Shown: piece after piece, positions 34,979-44,035 of the stretch
Layout: each line of letters begins with the position of its first letter
How positions within the stretch are numbered: the stretch's first letter is position 1
Assembly: GCA_947573135.1 (NCBI GenBank)
Contig: CANPDU010000026.1
Coordinates: 1-46,923 of the forward strand
DNA from: an uncultured Bacteroidales bacterium
GTDB taxonomy: Bacteria; Bacteroidota; Bacteroidia; Bacteroidales; Muribaculaceae
DNA length: 46,923 nucleotides
Reading direction: 5' to 3'
Notes under the pieces: model-generated
What the model was told of the DNA's origin: nothing
Seen by the model: only the letters and a program-made list of their open reading frames with translations
Databases searched by the model: none
Program-made: the position numbers and the translations under genes

Positions 34979-37039
34979 ATGAATCGACGATTTACATATA
35001 TGCATATTCTTGTCGCGGCTGTTCTTGTTGCGATTGTCACCGCTTGTGCAAGCATAGGACGTCCGGAGGGCGGTCCGCGAGATGAAGATCCGCCGCGCTT
35101 TGTCAGAGCTACACCTGCGCCGGGACAGCTGAAAGTCAGCGGAAACAAGATAACTGTAACTTTTGACGAGAATATTCAGCTCGACGATGCTTTCAACAAG
35201 GTTGTAGTGTCGCCCGTGCAGACTCAGCCGCCGGCAATCAGCTCAAATGCCCGTAACGTAACTGTCGAGTTGCGTGATACAATGCGCCTCAACACCACTT
35301 ATTCGATTGATTTCGGTGATGCGATAAAGGATCTTAACGAGGGAAATATCCTCGATGGTTTCGCTATCGATTTTGCGACCGGTGACACTATCGACACTCT
35401 TCGCATTTCGGGTGTGGTTCTTGAGGCGCGCACTCTCGAGCCGGCTCAGGGGATGCTGGTCGGCGTTCACTCCAATCTTGACGATTCGGCTCTGACCACT
35501 CTGCCTTTTGATCGAATCGCCCGTACTAATCAGTTCGGCCAGTTCACGGTGCGCAATCTCAAACCGGGAACTTACCGCGTCTTCGCGCTCAACGATCTAA
35601 ACCGCGACTATAAATGGGATCGCTCGGAGGACGTGGCATTCTATGATTTTACAGTGTCACCTGTTGTAGAAGATATTGAAGTATGCGATACATTTCTACG
35701 CGCCGACGGCTCGGATTCGCTTGTCAGGCATCCGGGCATAAAATATCTGCCGAATGATGTGCTGCTCACTTGGTTTAACGAAGGCTACAGCCCTCAGTAC
35801 ATGAAAGATTACAGCCGACCTGACCGTCGCCGTATCACACTTAATTTCGCGGCGCCGTCTGACACGCTGCCCGAAATTACAATTGCCGACGGCCGCTTTG
35901 CAGGCCGCAATAGCGACGATTGGGCATTGCCTCAGATAAATTCTACGCGCGACTCGCTGATATACTGGATCCGCGATACGGCGGTGATCAGCACCGACTC
36001 GTTGCGTCTGTCGGTAAAATATCTCAAGACAGATACTGCCGAACAGCTGAGTTGGCAGACCGACACTCTGCGTTTCTTTTTCCGTGATCCCAAGCCTAAA
36101 AAGAAAGACAAGAAAAAAGACAAGGACGAGGAGACAGATACGGTGATAACCGATGCTTTCGGTGTGCCTCAGCCAAAAAATTTCCTCAACTTCAATGTCG
36201 GGGCAGGAGTGGTCGATGTTTATGCGCCGTTGGTCTTTCAGGCCGATCAGCCTATCGACTCGATCGTGCCAGGATCTCTTACGCTTGAAATTCAGGCCGA
36301 CACTCTGTGGAATAAGGTTGCCGCAGGTCCGTTGTTGCCTGATTCTCTTGATCCGCTGCTTAAGCGGCAACTACCGGTGGCTTGGGTGCCGGGGTCAAAA
36401 TATCGGGTAACAATTGATTCCGCTGCGGTTACTGGTATTTATGGGGTGTGGAATAAACCGCTCAAACAGGAGTTCAGTGTCAAGTCTCTTGACGAGTATT
36501 CCAATCTTGTGTTTAATGTCACGGGTCTGGAACCGGATTCTGCCGGTATCATGCCGCATGCCTATGTCGAATTGCTCGGCGGCGATGACAAACCTGTCAG
36601 AGTAGCGCCGGTCATAGGGGGCAGAGCCGAATTCAGATATCTCAATCCGTCGGTATATTATGCCCGTCTTTTTATAGACTCCAATAACAATGGTAAATGG
36701 GATACAGGCAATATAGCTCTCAGCCTTCAGCCTGAGGAAGTCTATTATTACAGTAAAAAGCTTCAGCTCAAGAAAAACTGGGATGTAGAGCAGGCATGGA
36801 ATGTTTATGAGCTTGCTGTCGATGCCCAGAAACCGCTTGCAATAAAGAAAAATAAACCTAAGCCAAAGAAGGGCGAGCGGCTCAACGATAAAGAAGAGGA
36901 AGAAGAGGAATATGACGAATTCGGCAATCCTATCGACGGCAACAATCGTTTCGACCGTTATGATCCGAATAATATCAACAATCGCCGACCGTCTAACTCT
37001 TCGTTCGGTGGCCTGAGAAATCAGGGTCTGTCAAGGTAA
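34979..37039 (+). CDS. Bacteroidales Ig-like (SbsA/Big_5-type) lipoprotein
   Basis: A 686-residue exported lipoprotein (lipobox IVTAC at about residue 23) followed by GGPRDEDPPRF, a sequence typical of this Bacteroidales family. A Big_5/SbsA-like Ig domain covers about residues 40-130 (KITVTFDENIQLDD), then beta-rich segments including a carboxypeptidase-regulatory-like fold (TNQFGQFTVRNLKPGTYRVFAL). A Lys/Asp-rich linker lies near 375-390, and the C-terminus is charged and Asn/Arg-rich. Function is unknown; envelope location is well supported. Its ATG is 17 nt past the MITE end, so its promoter may lie within the element. A nucleotidyltransferase gene follows after 23 nt. Confidence 0.85.
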   Translation: MNRRFTYMHILVAAVLVAIVTACASIGRPEGGPRDEDPPRFVRATPAPGQLKVSGNKITVTFDENIQLDDAFNKVVVSPVQTQPPAISSNARNVTVELRDTMRLNTTYSIDFGDAIKDLNEGNILDGFAIDFATGDTIDTLRISGVVLEARTLEPAQGMLVGVHSNLDDSALTTLPFDRIARTNQFGQFTVRNLKPGTYRVFALNDLNRDYKWDRSEDVAFYDFTVSPVVEDIEVCDTFLRADGSDSLVRHPGIKYLPNDVLLTWFNEGYSPQYMKDYSRPDRRRITLNFAAPSDTLPEITIADGRFAGRNSDDWALPQINSTRDSLIYWIRDTAVISTDSLRLSVKYLKTDTAEQLSWQTDTLRFFFRDPKPKKKDKKKDKDEETDTVITDAFGVPQPKNFLNFNVGAGVVDVYAPLVFQADQPIDSIVPGSLTLEIQADTLWNKVAAGPLLPDSLDPLLKRQLPVAWVPGSKYRVTIDSAAVTGIYGVWNKPLKQEFSVKSLDEYSNLVFNVTGLEPDSAGIMPHAYVELLGGDDKPVRVAPVIGGRAEFRYLNPSVYYARLFIDSNNNGKWDTGNIALSLQPEEVYYYSKKLQLKKNWDVEQAWNVYELAVDAQKPLAIKKNKPKPKKGERLNDKEEEEEEYDEFGNPIDGNNRFDRYDPNNINNRRPSNSSFGGLRNQGLSR

Positions 37040-37062
37040 TTTTGTATTAAAAATAAAGGTAT

Positions 37063-37779
37063 ATGAAGTATGTAATCTTAGCAGCCGGTTTAGGCTCGCG
37101 TTTTGCAAAAAATGGAGAAAAGAAACCCAAACCTCTCGTCGAAATCGACGGGCAGCCAATGATCGGCCGTCTGATCGACATTCTCATGAAGCATGGCGGC
37201 GAGCAGATCAACGTCGTGGCCAACAGCCGTATGCCCGAGCTTGTCGAGTATCTTGAGGATCTCAAGGCTAAAGGCTATCCTTTGGTAGTGAGGCCGATTA
37301 TCTCTGACAATTCTTATTATAGCCTCACAGAGGCGGCCGAAGGTGTCGACGGACGCTTTATCGCCATGACGGTCGATACTATTTTCCCGCAGAAAGAATT
37401 TGCTGAATATGTGCGTTTGTCGGAGCAGGCAGATGAAAACACTGTTCTTATGGGGCTGACTCGTTTCATCGACGACGAAAGTCCGCTTTACGCCCGCATT
37501 GGTGCCGACGGCAAGGTGATAGACTATCGTTATGGCGGCGAGCCTTTTGCCGAAGGAGCAATCGTTTCGGCCGGGTTATATGCGTTGTCGGGCAAAGCGA
37601 TGAAGACTGTTGCTGACCGCGAAGGTTATCCTGAGTCGCTTAGCGATTTCCAGCGTATTCTTGCCGCTGAGACAGATATTGATGTCGTGCCTTTCGAATT
37701 CTCAAAGGCCATGGATGTCGACTGTCTCCATGATCAGAAGGTAGCCGAGGAGTTTATCAAAGAAATAGCAGAAAAATAA
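37063..37779 (+). CDS. Sugar-phosphate/choline-type nucleotidyltransferase family protein
   Basis: A 238-residue NTP-transferase fold protein. The N-terminal signature YVILAAGLGSRFAKNG with KPKPLVEIDGQPMIGR is the nucleotide-binding loop and lysine region of sugar-1-phosphate nucleotidyltransferases and LicC-like enzymes; the metal-binding Asp is in AMTVDTIFP, and VDCLHDQKVAEEFI near the end fits the same fold. The exact substrate is not determinable from sequence. It is co-directional with and 23 nt after the Ig-like lipoprotein and ends before a strong terminator. Confidence 0.85.
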   Translation: MKYVILAAGLGSRFAKNGEKKPKPLVEIDGQPMIGRLIDILMKHGGEQINVVANSRMPELVEYLEDLKAKGYPLVVRPIISDNSYYSLTEAAEGVDGRFIAMTVDTIFPQKEFAEYVRLSEQADENTVLMGLTRFIDDESPLYARIGADGKVIDYRYGGEPFAEGAIVSAGLYALSGKAMKTVADREGYPESLSDFQRILAAETDIDVVPFEFSKAMDVDCLHDQKVAEEFIKEIAEK

Positions 37780-37802
37780 ACTTAGTCTGTTTCTTTATAC
37801 GA

Positions 37803-37836
37803 CGGGAGGCCGGTGTTTTGCCGGCCTCCCGCGTTA
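37803..37836. terminator. Strong bidirectional terminator between convergent genes
   Basis: An 11-bp GC-rich stem CGGGAGGCCGG / CCGGCCTCCCG with a 7-nt loop, followed by CGTTATTT. It separates the nucleotidyltransferase (plus) and GtrA (minus) genes. Confidence 0.8.
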
Positions 37837-37853
37837 TTTGTATTATATGATTG

Positions 37854-38342
37854 TTATCTTGCTCGGGTTATGACGCTGAGCACTGTGTCAAATTTGACGT
37901 AGCGATAGACAAACGTGCGCTGTAACAGCAGGTTCCAGAATACTGACACAAGAAACGAAACTGCCAGTCGGGCGATCGTAAAGCGCAGATTGCGCGAGAT
38001 GCCCCATGAATCAAGTGTCTCGCTCGCCAGACAGAACTCGGTCAGAAACTCGGTGCCGTAGGCGTTGAGCAGCAGTGAACCCATCCAGACCATCATATAC
38101 TTGATCACCACATTGGCTACGGGGCAATGTGAGCCGCGGAATGTCCATTTGTAGTTCAGGGTGCAGTTGACGATGCCTCCGGCGATTGCTCCGGCGGCCG
38201 CCGCATTACCGCCGCTCAGACCGATCCAGGCGAAAACAACAAATGATGTGACAAAGTCAACCCAGGCTGATGCCTGAGATGTTGCCATGGCTTTTAAAAC
38301 CCATGTCTGCGACTTTATTCTGTCTAAAATATTGATTGACAC
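37854..38342 (-). CDS. GtrA-family membrane protein
   Basis: A 162-residue protein with four predicted membrane helices and the GtrA layout: an N-terminal amphipathic start, ASAWVDFVTSFVVFAWIGL, GAIAGGIVNCTLNYKWTF (the conserved N-Y-x-x-x-x-x-W/F core), VIKYMMVWMGSLLLNA and RLAVSFLVSVFWNLLLQRTFVY. GtrA proteins are thought to flip polyprenyl-linked sugars or anchor glycosylation systems. It lies near a polyprenyl diphosphate synthase, which supplies such lipids, but they have separate promoters. Confidence 0.9.
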   Translation of the reverse strand: MSINILDRIKSQTWVLKAMATSQASAWVDFVTSFVVFAWIGLSGGNAAAAGAIAGGIVNCTLNYKWTFRGSHCPVANVVIKYMMVWMGSLLLNAYGTEFLTEFCLASETLDSWGISRNLRFTIARLAVSFLVSVFWNLLLQRTFVYRYVKFDTVLSVITRAR

Positions 38343-38380
38343 TGTCGGTATTTAAATTGACGGCCTGCTGAAGGTCAGCG

Positions 38381-38412
38381 CAAAGATATGTAAAAAAAAA
38401 TCCTGCTGCAAA
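38381..38412 (-). promoter_or_regulatory. Promoter of the GtrA gene
   Basis: Minus-strand TTTG (38409-38412), 20-nt spacer, TATCTTTG (38381-38388): a perfect consensus. The leader (about 35 nt) contains a small GCTGA/TCAGC inverted repeat (38367-38379). Confidence 0.8.
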
Positions 38413-38455
38413 TATTCAGCGTTAAAAAGCTTTGATCGTAGCTGTTTTAGCGTCT

Positions 38456-39430
38456 TTAATAATCTCTCGATATTATATAATCGATCAGCGAAAGCAGTGT
38501 GTCTTTTGTTTCCGACTGTGGAAAACAGTCAAGAGTCTTGGCCGCCATGTCTCTCAGACGTTTCATTTCAGAAAACGCATATTCGATGCCTCCGTTGTCA
38601 ATCGCATATGATATCAGTGTCGATATATCCTGATCTTCGAGTATCTCTTTGCGCGATAGCTCGACCATCTCTGCATGGCAAGGTAATTCTTCGCGCAGCA
38701 AAGTATGAAGCAACGGCAGAGTGATTTTGCCTTCCTTGAGATCGTTGCTGGTCGGTTTGCCGATGGCGTCGCTGCCGAAGTAGTCGAATACGTCGTCTCG
38801 CAGCTGGAAGCACAGACCGAGCAAGCGCGCGAATTCGGCGAGCGCCTCGGTGCGTTCATCGGCTACGCCGGCGGCATAGCATCCCATTTTCGCACATGCT
38901 ACGAAGAGGGAGGCCGTCTTGTTGCTGATTATATTATAATATGCGTCTTCGGTCAGCGTATGGTAGCGCGCATTATATATTTGGTCGATCTCGCCGAGCG
39001 ATAGCAGTTTACCAAGATGGCATAGAGCGTCGATGATGCGGATGTCGCCGGTGGATATGGCCTGCTGCATGGCGCACGAGACGAAATAGTCGCCTACGAG
39101 CACGGCTATATGGTTGTCCCATATCGAATTGATGGTCGGCTTGTTGCGGCGTGTCTTTGATTCATCGACTACATCATCATGGATAAGAGTAGCGTTATGA
39201 AGAAGCTCGACTGCTGCTGCAGCAGCTATGGTGTTTGCGTTGGGCTCCCCGAAAAGCTTGGAGCAGAGTATGACGATTACAGGCCTGATCTGCTTGCCTT
39301 TCGAACTGAGTTGCGCCGATACTACCTGATTCATCAACATGTTGGATGTCGAGAGTTGGGAACTCATCCGTTGGTTGAGCCGTTCGAGTTCAGGGGCGAT
39401 GGTCTTATGTATGGCTTCGAGCGTCGTCAT
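38456..39430 (-). CDS. All-trans polyprenyl diphosphate synthase
   Basis: A 324-residue prenyl-elongating enzyme. Both aspartate-rich motifs are present: LIHDDVVDESKTRR (first, DDxxD) and QLRDDVFDY (second). The residue set and length fit long-chain (for example octaprenyl) synthases that make the side chain of menaquinone, though the chain length cannot be set from motifs. The longest ORF starts at 39502, but MTTLEAIHKTI at 39430 is the natural start, since a promoter box lies between (39449-39456). Confidence 0.93.
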   Translation of the reverse strand: MTTLEAIHKTIAPELERLNQRMSSQLSTSNMLMNQVVSAQLSSKGKQIRPVIVILCSKLFGEPNANTIAAAAAVELLHNATLIHDDVVDESKTRRNKPTINSIWDNHIAVLVGDYFVSCAMQQAISTGDIRIIDALCHLGKLLSLGEIDQIYNARYHTLTEDAYYNIISNKTASLFVACAKMGCYAAGVADERTEALAEFARLLGLCFQLRDDVFDYFGSDAIGKPTSNDLKEGKITLPLLHTLLREELPCHAEMVELSRKEILEDQDISTLISYAIDNGGIEYAFSEMKRLRDMAAKTLDCFPQSETKDTLLSLIDYIISRDY

Positions 39431-39448
39431 ATTCTTGTTTACAAGTTG

Positions 39449-39456
39449 CAAAGGTA
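39449..39456 (-). promoter_or_regulatory. -7 box of the polyprenyl synthase gene
   Basis: Minus-strand TACCTTTG, 18 nt upstream of the ATG at 39430. Confidence 0.6.
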
Positions 39457-39573
39457 GCAACTTTTTTTGATGGAACGACGAATTCTTAGTAATTTTAGCC
39501 ATTGATAAGACTGATTCGACAACATAACATAGTTTTTTTCTGTTTTTAAATTCATCATATTATTGGTTTCGTT

Positions 39574-42303
39574 ATGGAGAAAAAGAAACTGTTTTTGCTT
39601 GATGCATACGCACTTATTTATAGGGCATATTACGCTCTGCTACGTTCGCCGCGCATTACCTCGGCCGGTTTCAACACTTCGGCCATTTTCGGTTTCTGTA
39701 ACACTCTTGACGAAATTCTGCGCAAGGAAAATCCTGATTATATAGCAGTCTGCTTCGATCCTCCCGGCGGCAGGACTTTCCGTCATGATGTCTATCCCGA
39801 CTATAAGGCTCAGCGTGACAAGCAGCCCGAAGATATCACGCTTTCCATCCCTTTTATCAAGCGTATTCTGGAGGCTTACAGAATTCCGGTCATTGAAATG
39901 TCGGGTTTTGAGGCCGATGATGTGATCGGTTCGTTGGCCTCGCTTGCCGAAAAACAGGGATTTACAACATATATGATGACTCCGGACAAGGACTATGGTC
40001 AGCTTGTCGACAATAATACATTCATGTATCGTCCCGCTCTGAAAGGTCAGGGCTTCGAGATCCGCGGTCCTAAGGAGATCTGCGAGCGCTACGGCATATC
40101 TTCTCCACGTCAGGTTATCGATCTGCTCGCTCTCGAAGGCGATGCCAGCGACAATGTGCCCGGTTGTCCCGGTGTAGGCGAAAAAACGGCATCAAAACTT
40201 ATTGCCGAATGGGGTTCGGTCGAAAATCTTCTGGACAATGTCGACAGTCTCAAAGGCGCGTTGCGTACGCGTATCAGCGACAACGCCGAGCAGATCCGTT
40301 TCTCTAAGTTTCTGGTGACGATCAAGACGGATATTCCTCTTGACGTGACTCCTGAGATGCTTGTCCGGCAAAAGCCTGATGTCGACGCATTGATAGCAGT
40401 TTATGAAGAATTGGAATTTAAAACCTTTGCAGCACGTCTGAAACCGTCGGTGAGTGGGCAGACATCGCCTTCTGCAGGATCGCTTTTTGATGTCGTTCAG
40501 TCAGAATCTGTCTTTGAGCCTGTGCCTGTTAGTATGAAGACGGCTGATACGGTAGAAGCGTTGGATGCTTTTGTCGCAGAAGCCGTCGGGCGACCTATGG
40601 TCGGGGTTTCGTTTTTTGTTTCGGGCGAAGACGCCATGACTGCACGTTGGGAAGGACTCGCGCTCAACATTGATGACTCGGAGAGCGTTTACGTGGCTCT
40701 GCCGCCCCGTGGTATGGGGCGGCAGGATTTCATAGCGGCTCTGAAACCGCTTTTCTCGTCTGAAGCGACAACAATTGTATCGGCCGATATAAAACGTGAT
40801 ATCATTTTATTACGGCGTGAGGGCATAGCGTTGACCGCACGCTATTTCGATGTCGCGATAGCTCATTATATACTGTCTCCCGAGGCCAATCACAAGCCGG
40901 TTAGTCTCGCAGCTGCATATCTCAGGCGCAAAGCTTTGGATTTTGATCTTACGCCGGTCGAAATCAAGGCCGCTTATGCCGCCGATTATACCCGTTATTC
41001 AAAAGCCGCTGCCGAAACAGCGCTTTTTGTGCGTCTCCTCGCGCCGGTGCTTCTTGCCGAGATTGAAAAGCAAGGGCAGGTACATCTGCTCGACAAGATA
41101 GAGTTTCCGTTTGCGCGTGTCCTGGCCGATATGGAGTGGGAAGGCGTGCGCATCGACGTTCCCGAACTCGAGGCTCAGTCTCGCAGGCTTACTGCCCGTC
41201 TCGGCGATCTCGAGCGACAGGTCTATGATCTCGCCGGAGGTGTATTCAATATCAGTTCTCCAATGCAGGTCGGAGAAGTGCTCTTCGGCAGACTTGGCAT
41301 CGACTCTTCGGCCAAGAAAACAAAACGCGGTGCGTGGTCGACAACTGAAGAAGTTCTCGAAAAATACCGTAATCGCCATCCCATAGTAAATCTTATTCTT
41401 GAAATACGCGGTCTGAAAAAACTTCTGGCGACATATGTCGATGCTCTTCCCAAACTGATCAATCCGCACACCGGTAAGATACACACTACATACAATCAGA
41501 CCGTCACGGCTACAGGTCGTATCTCCTCGGCTAACCCAAATCTTCAGAATATACCTATACGCACCGACGAGGGACGCGAGATCAGGAAGGCCTTCATCCC
41601 TGATCGCGGCGATCTGATGATGAGTGCCGATTATTCTCAGATCGAATTGCGCCTTATGGCTGATCTTAGCGGCGATCACGCCATGGTAGAGGCTTTTGTC
41701 GATCATCAGGACATCCACCGTGCCACAGCCGCTAAAATCTACCATCTCTCACCCGACCAAGTGACCGACAATCAGCGCCGTGCGGCCAAGACCGCTAACT
41801 TTGGTATTATTTATGGCATATCGGCGTTCGGCCTTTCGGAACGTTTGGCGATTCCGCGCGCTGAGGCGAAGAAACTGATCGAAGGATATCTTAGCACCTA
41901 TCCCGGTGTTGACCGATATATGAAGGATATTGTAGAGCAGGCGCGCCGTGACGGATATGTCACCACAATAATGGATCGCAAACGTTTTCTCCCCGAGATT
42001 AATTCACGTAATTCCGTTGTGCGCGGTTATGCCGAGCGAAATGCTATCAATGCGCCGCTGCAGGGGTCGGCGGCTGATATTATAAAGATAGCTATGATAG
42101 ATATAGATCGGGAGATAAAAGAGCGAGGTCTGCGTTCACGTATGATCATGCAAGTCCATGACGAACTTGTGTTCAACGTTGTCCCTGATGAGCAGGCTGA
42201 ACTTGAAAGTTTGGTAGTTCGGTTGATGGAGAGTGCCTATTCGGGCAGAGTGCCTCTCGAAGTAGGTGTCGGTGTTGGGGCTAACTGGCTTGAGGCTCAT
42301 TAA
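39574..42303 (+). CDS. polA: DNA polymerase I
   Basis: A 909-residue repair and Okazaki-fragment polymerase. The 5'-3' FEN-type nuclease covers about 1-290 (FLLDAYALIYRAYYALL, FEADDVIGSLA, PDKDYGQLV). The middle domain (about 310-515) has the shape of a 3'-5' exonuclease but lacks the DxE motif at its start (MVGVSFFVSGED instead), so proofreading is probably lost. The polymerase domain has motif A with Asp686 (SADYSQIELRL), motif B (RRAAKTANFGIIYGIS) and motif C HDE at 862-864 (QVHDELVFNV). Full length and intact frame. No clear promoter was seen in the 140 bp upstream. Confidence 0.97.
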   Translation: MEKKKLFLLDAYALIYRAYYALLRSPRITSAGFNTSAIFGFCNTLDEILRKENPDYIAVCFDPPGGRTFRHDVYPDYKAQRDKQPEDITLSIPFIKRILEAYRIPVIEMSGFEADDVIGSLASLAEKQGFTTYMMTPDKDYGQLVDNNTFMYRPALKGQGFEIRGPKEICERYGISSPRQVIDLLALEGDASDNVPGCPGVGEKTASKLIAEWGSVENLLDNVDSLKGALRTRISDNAEQIRFSKFLVTIKTDIPLDVTPEMLVRQKPDVDALIAVYEELEFKTFAARLKPSVSGQTSPSAGSLFDVVQSESVFEPVPVSMKTADTVEALDAFVAEAVGRPMVGVSFFVSGEDAMTARWEGLALNIDDSESVYVALPPRGMGRQDFIAALKPLFSSEATTIVSADIKRDIILLRREGIALTARYFDVAIAHYILSPEANHKPVSLAAAYLRRKALDFDLTPVEIKAAYAADYTRYSKAAAETALFVRLLAPVLLAEIEKQGQVHLLDKIEFPFARVLADMEWEGVRIDVPELEAQSRRLTARLGDLERQVYDLAGGVFNISSPMQVGEVLFGRLGIDSSAKKTKRGAWSTTEEVLEKYRNRHPIVNLILEIRGLKKLLATYVDALPKLINPHTGKIHTTYNQTVTATGRISSANPNLQNIPIRTDEGREIRKAFIPDRGDLMMSADYSQIELRLMADLSGDHAMVEAFVDHQDIHRATAAKIYHLSPDQVTDNQRRAAKTANFGIIYGISAFGLSERLAIPRAEAKKLIEGYLSTYPGVDRYMKDIVEQARRDGYVTTIMDRKRFLPEINSRNSVVRGYAERNAINAPLQGSAADIIKIAMIDIDREIKERGLRSRMIMQVHDELVFNVVPDEQAELESLVVRLMESAYSGRVPLEVGVGVGANWLEAH

Positions 42304-42354
42304 TGGCTCGATTAAACTATTTTTCACAAAATTTGTCTTTTATATGTATAAGCG

Positions 42355-42385
42355 TTGCGTTATTCGTTATAAAATATTAATTTTG
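42355..42385 (+). promoter_or_regulatory. Promoter of the small membrane protein gene
   Basis: TTG (42355-42357), 20-nt spacer, TAATTTTG (42378-42385). Predicted leader of about 35 nt before the ATG at 42426. Confidence 0.75.
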
Positions 42386-42425
42386 TGGAGCGATCAAATT
42401 AGTGCCTTTGGGCGTTAGATATGAT

Positions 42426-42779
42426 ATGGATAAAGAAGAGAAACAACAACTGATAGAGCAGAAAGACGGTCCGGCAGTTGATACAGCTGTTGAAAGCCGT
42501 CACGCTGATACTGTAAAAAAAGATACGCGGGCAAAATACAATACATTTGCATTGCTGAGCATTGTTTTTGCTTTGGCCGGCTGGGTCATACTGTCTTTTG
42601 AGGGCAAGCTTGCTTTGGCCGTCAGCGTTATTTCCTTTATTTTAGGATGCTTTGGCCTGAAGGCCTCGACACGCACATGGCGTAACACTGCGATTACGTC
42701 GATTGTTGCGTCTGCTGTGCTGATGGTTGTCCTGTCGGCCTTCCTTATTGTGATTTTTGTTGGTCTTAACTCGGTGTGA
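42426..42779 (+). CDS. Small DUF4190-like membrane protein
   Basis: A 117-residue protein: a polar, charged N-terminus (MDKEEKQQLIEQKDGP) of ~40 residues, then two to three membrane helices (TFALLSIVFALAGWVILSF, LALAVSVISFILGCFGLKAS, TSIVASAVLMVVLSAFLIVIF). The pattern of a conserved hydrophobic core with a GCFGLKAS-type loop resembles DUF4190 proteins. An in-frame ATG at 42402 is also possible; the internal start with the clear promoter upstream is preferred. It converges on trmD, with stop codons one base apart. Confidence 0.75.
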   Translation: MDKEEKQQLIEQKDGPAVDTAVESRHADTVKKDTRAKYNTFALLSIVFALAGWVILSFEGKLALAVSVISFILGCFGLKASTRTWRNTAITSIVASAVLMVVLSAFLIVIFVGLNSV

Positions 42780-42780
42780 G

Positions 42781-43458
42781 TTAGTCGGCAAGAAGGTCGG
42801 GGCGCCGCCGCCGCGTACGTTCTACGGCCTGCTCGTGGCGCCATTCATCTATCTTGGCCTGATGGCCCGATAACAGGATGTCAGGCACTTCCCAGCCTTT
42901 ATAGTTTGCCGGTCTGGTGTAGATCGGCGGCTCAAGCAGATTGTCTTGAAATGAATCTGTAAGTGCGCTTTGCTCGTCACCGATTGCGCCCGGAAGCAGT
43001 CTCACTATGGCGTCGGTGATGATGGCTGCAGGCATTTCGCCTCCTGTAAGCACATAATCCCCTATAGATATTTCGCGTGTGATCAGGTGTTCCCTGATCC
43101 GGTAGTCGACCCCCTTATAATGACCGCATAATATTATTATATTGTCGAGCATCGACATCTGATTGGCCATCTGCTGATTGAATATCTCGCCGTCGGGAGC
43201 CGTGAAGATTATCTCGTCATAATGACGTTGTCCTTTTAACGTTGAAATGCAGCGGTCTACAGGCTCGACCTGCATAACCATTCCCGCATCGCCGCCGAAG
43301 GGGTAGTCGTCGACTTTACGGTGTCGGTTTGTGGTGTAGTCGCGGAGATTATGGACTACAAGTTCTACAAGACCTTTGTCCTGCGCTCTCTTTAATATCG
43401 AGCAGCCTAACGGCGATTCAAGCATTTCGGGAAGAACGGTTATAATATCGATGCGCAT
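42781..43458 (-). CDS. trmD: tRNA (guanine-N1)-methyltransferase
   Basis: A 225-residue SPOUT methyltransferase that modifies G37 of tRNAs to prevent frameshifting. N-terminal [22 protein letters not shown], knot motifs [13 protein letters not shown] and [17 protein letters not shown], and the C-terminal [16 protein letters not shown] match the family. Unlike in many bacteria it is not next to rimM/rplS here. A -7 box CAAAATTA on the plus strand (minus-strand TAATTTTG, 43481-43488) lies 22 nt upstream of its ATG. Confidence 0.96.
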   Translation of the reverse strand: MRIDIITVLPEMLESPLGCSILKRAQDKGLVELVVHNLRDYTTNRHRKVDDYPFGGDAGMVMQVEPVDRCISTLKGQRHYDEIIFTAPDGEIFNQQMANQMSMLDNIIILCGHYKGVDYRIREHLITREISIGDYVLTGGEMPAAIITDAIVRLLPGAIGDEQSALTDSFQDNLLEPPIYTRPANYKGWEVPDILLSGHQAKIDEWRHEQAVERTRRRRPDLLAD

Positions 43459-43480
43459 AATCTCATTTTTGATTTATGTG

Positions 43481-43488
43481 CAAAATTA
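43481..43488 (-). promoter_or_regulatory. -7 box of trmD
   Basis: Minus-strand TAATTTTG, part of a divergent promoter pair with the plus-strand box at 43501-43508. Confidence 0.6.
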
Positions 43489-43500
43489 GATAAAAAATCG

Positions 43501-43508
43501 TACTTTTG
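43501..43508 (+). promoter_or_regulatory. -7 box of the small lipoprotein gene
   Basis: TACTTTTG, with a weak TGTG at the -33 position (43477-43480, 20-nt spacer). The leader of ~80 nt contains a CAAC/GTTG hairpin and the transposon-end-like repeat at 43551-43568. Confidence 0.55.
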
Positions 43509-43550
43509 CAGCATACTGACCCTCAACTATTGTTGGTCTGGCTTTGTTCT

Positions 43551-43568
43551 ATTATTTTTAAACAAGCT
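43551..43568 (+). repeat. Solo copy of the MITE terminal repeat in a 5' leader
   Basis: ATTATTTTTAAACAAGCT is identical over 18 nt to the right end of the MITE at 34664-34961. The next base differs (A instead of C) and no left partner lies nearby. It ends 22 nt before the ATG at 43591. Confidence 0.6.
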
Positions 43569-43590
43569 ATTTGTAACTTATTACTTTCGG

Positions 43591-44004
43591 ATGAATCGGA
43601 TTTTACTTCTTTTATTTGCTGTCTTAGGACTGTCGGTGTCTTCTTGCTCGGATGGCTACGATGCTGCCGTGTGTCAGGATCTTTCCGATAAAATTGTGCG
43701 TGAGCAGCCGTTGACACAAGATGATTACGCCGACATGCTTGACCAGTACGAGGCTATTCTCAAATATCTTATTTCAAGAGCTGACGATATTATCAGTATT
43801 GAGGATGATGGCGATAAAGATCGTATGCGCCGCGAGCTCAGGTCTGACGAAGATTATCTGCAGCGGTTCAGCTACATGTTCACTTTCGGTTCGGTGCTTT
43901 ATCAGGCCGAGGTGCGGAATGAACTCGATGAAAATAATCTTGCCGCTTATCATGATCTCGAGCGTTATTCTGATGAGTTTGCCGATAGGACTGAAGAGTT
44001 ATGA
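43591..44004 (+). CDS. Small lipoprotein, function unknown
   Basis: A 137-residue predicted lipoprotein (signal peptide, SVSSC lipobox with Cys19). The mature part is acidic and helical, with ETA-like repeats of Asp/Glu (SIEDDGDKDRMRRELRSDED). No family recognised. It begins in the divergent promoter region opposite trmD and is followed after 31 nt by the SIMPL gene, so the two may be co-transcribed. Confidence 0.75.
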   Translation: MNRILLLLFAVLGLSVSSCSDGYDAAVCQDLSDKIVREQPLTQDDYADMLDQYEAILKYLISRADDIISIEDDGDKDRMRRELRSDEDYLQRFSYMFTFGSVLYQAEVRNELDENNLAAYHDLERYSDEFADRTEEL

Positions 44005-44035
44005 TTTTTATAAATTAATATAACGATTATTAGCA

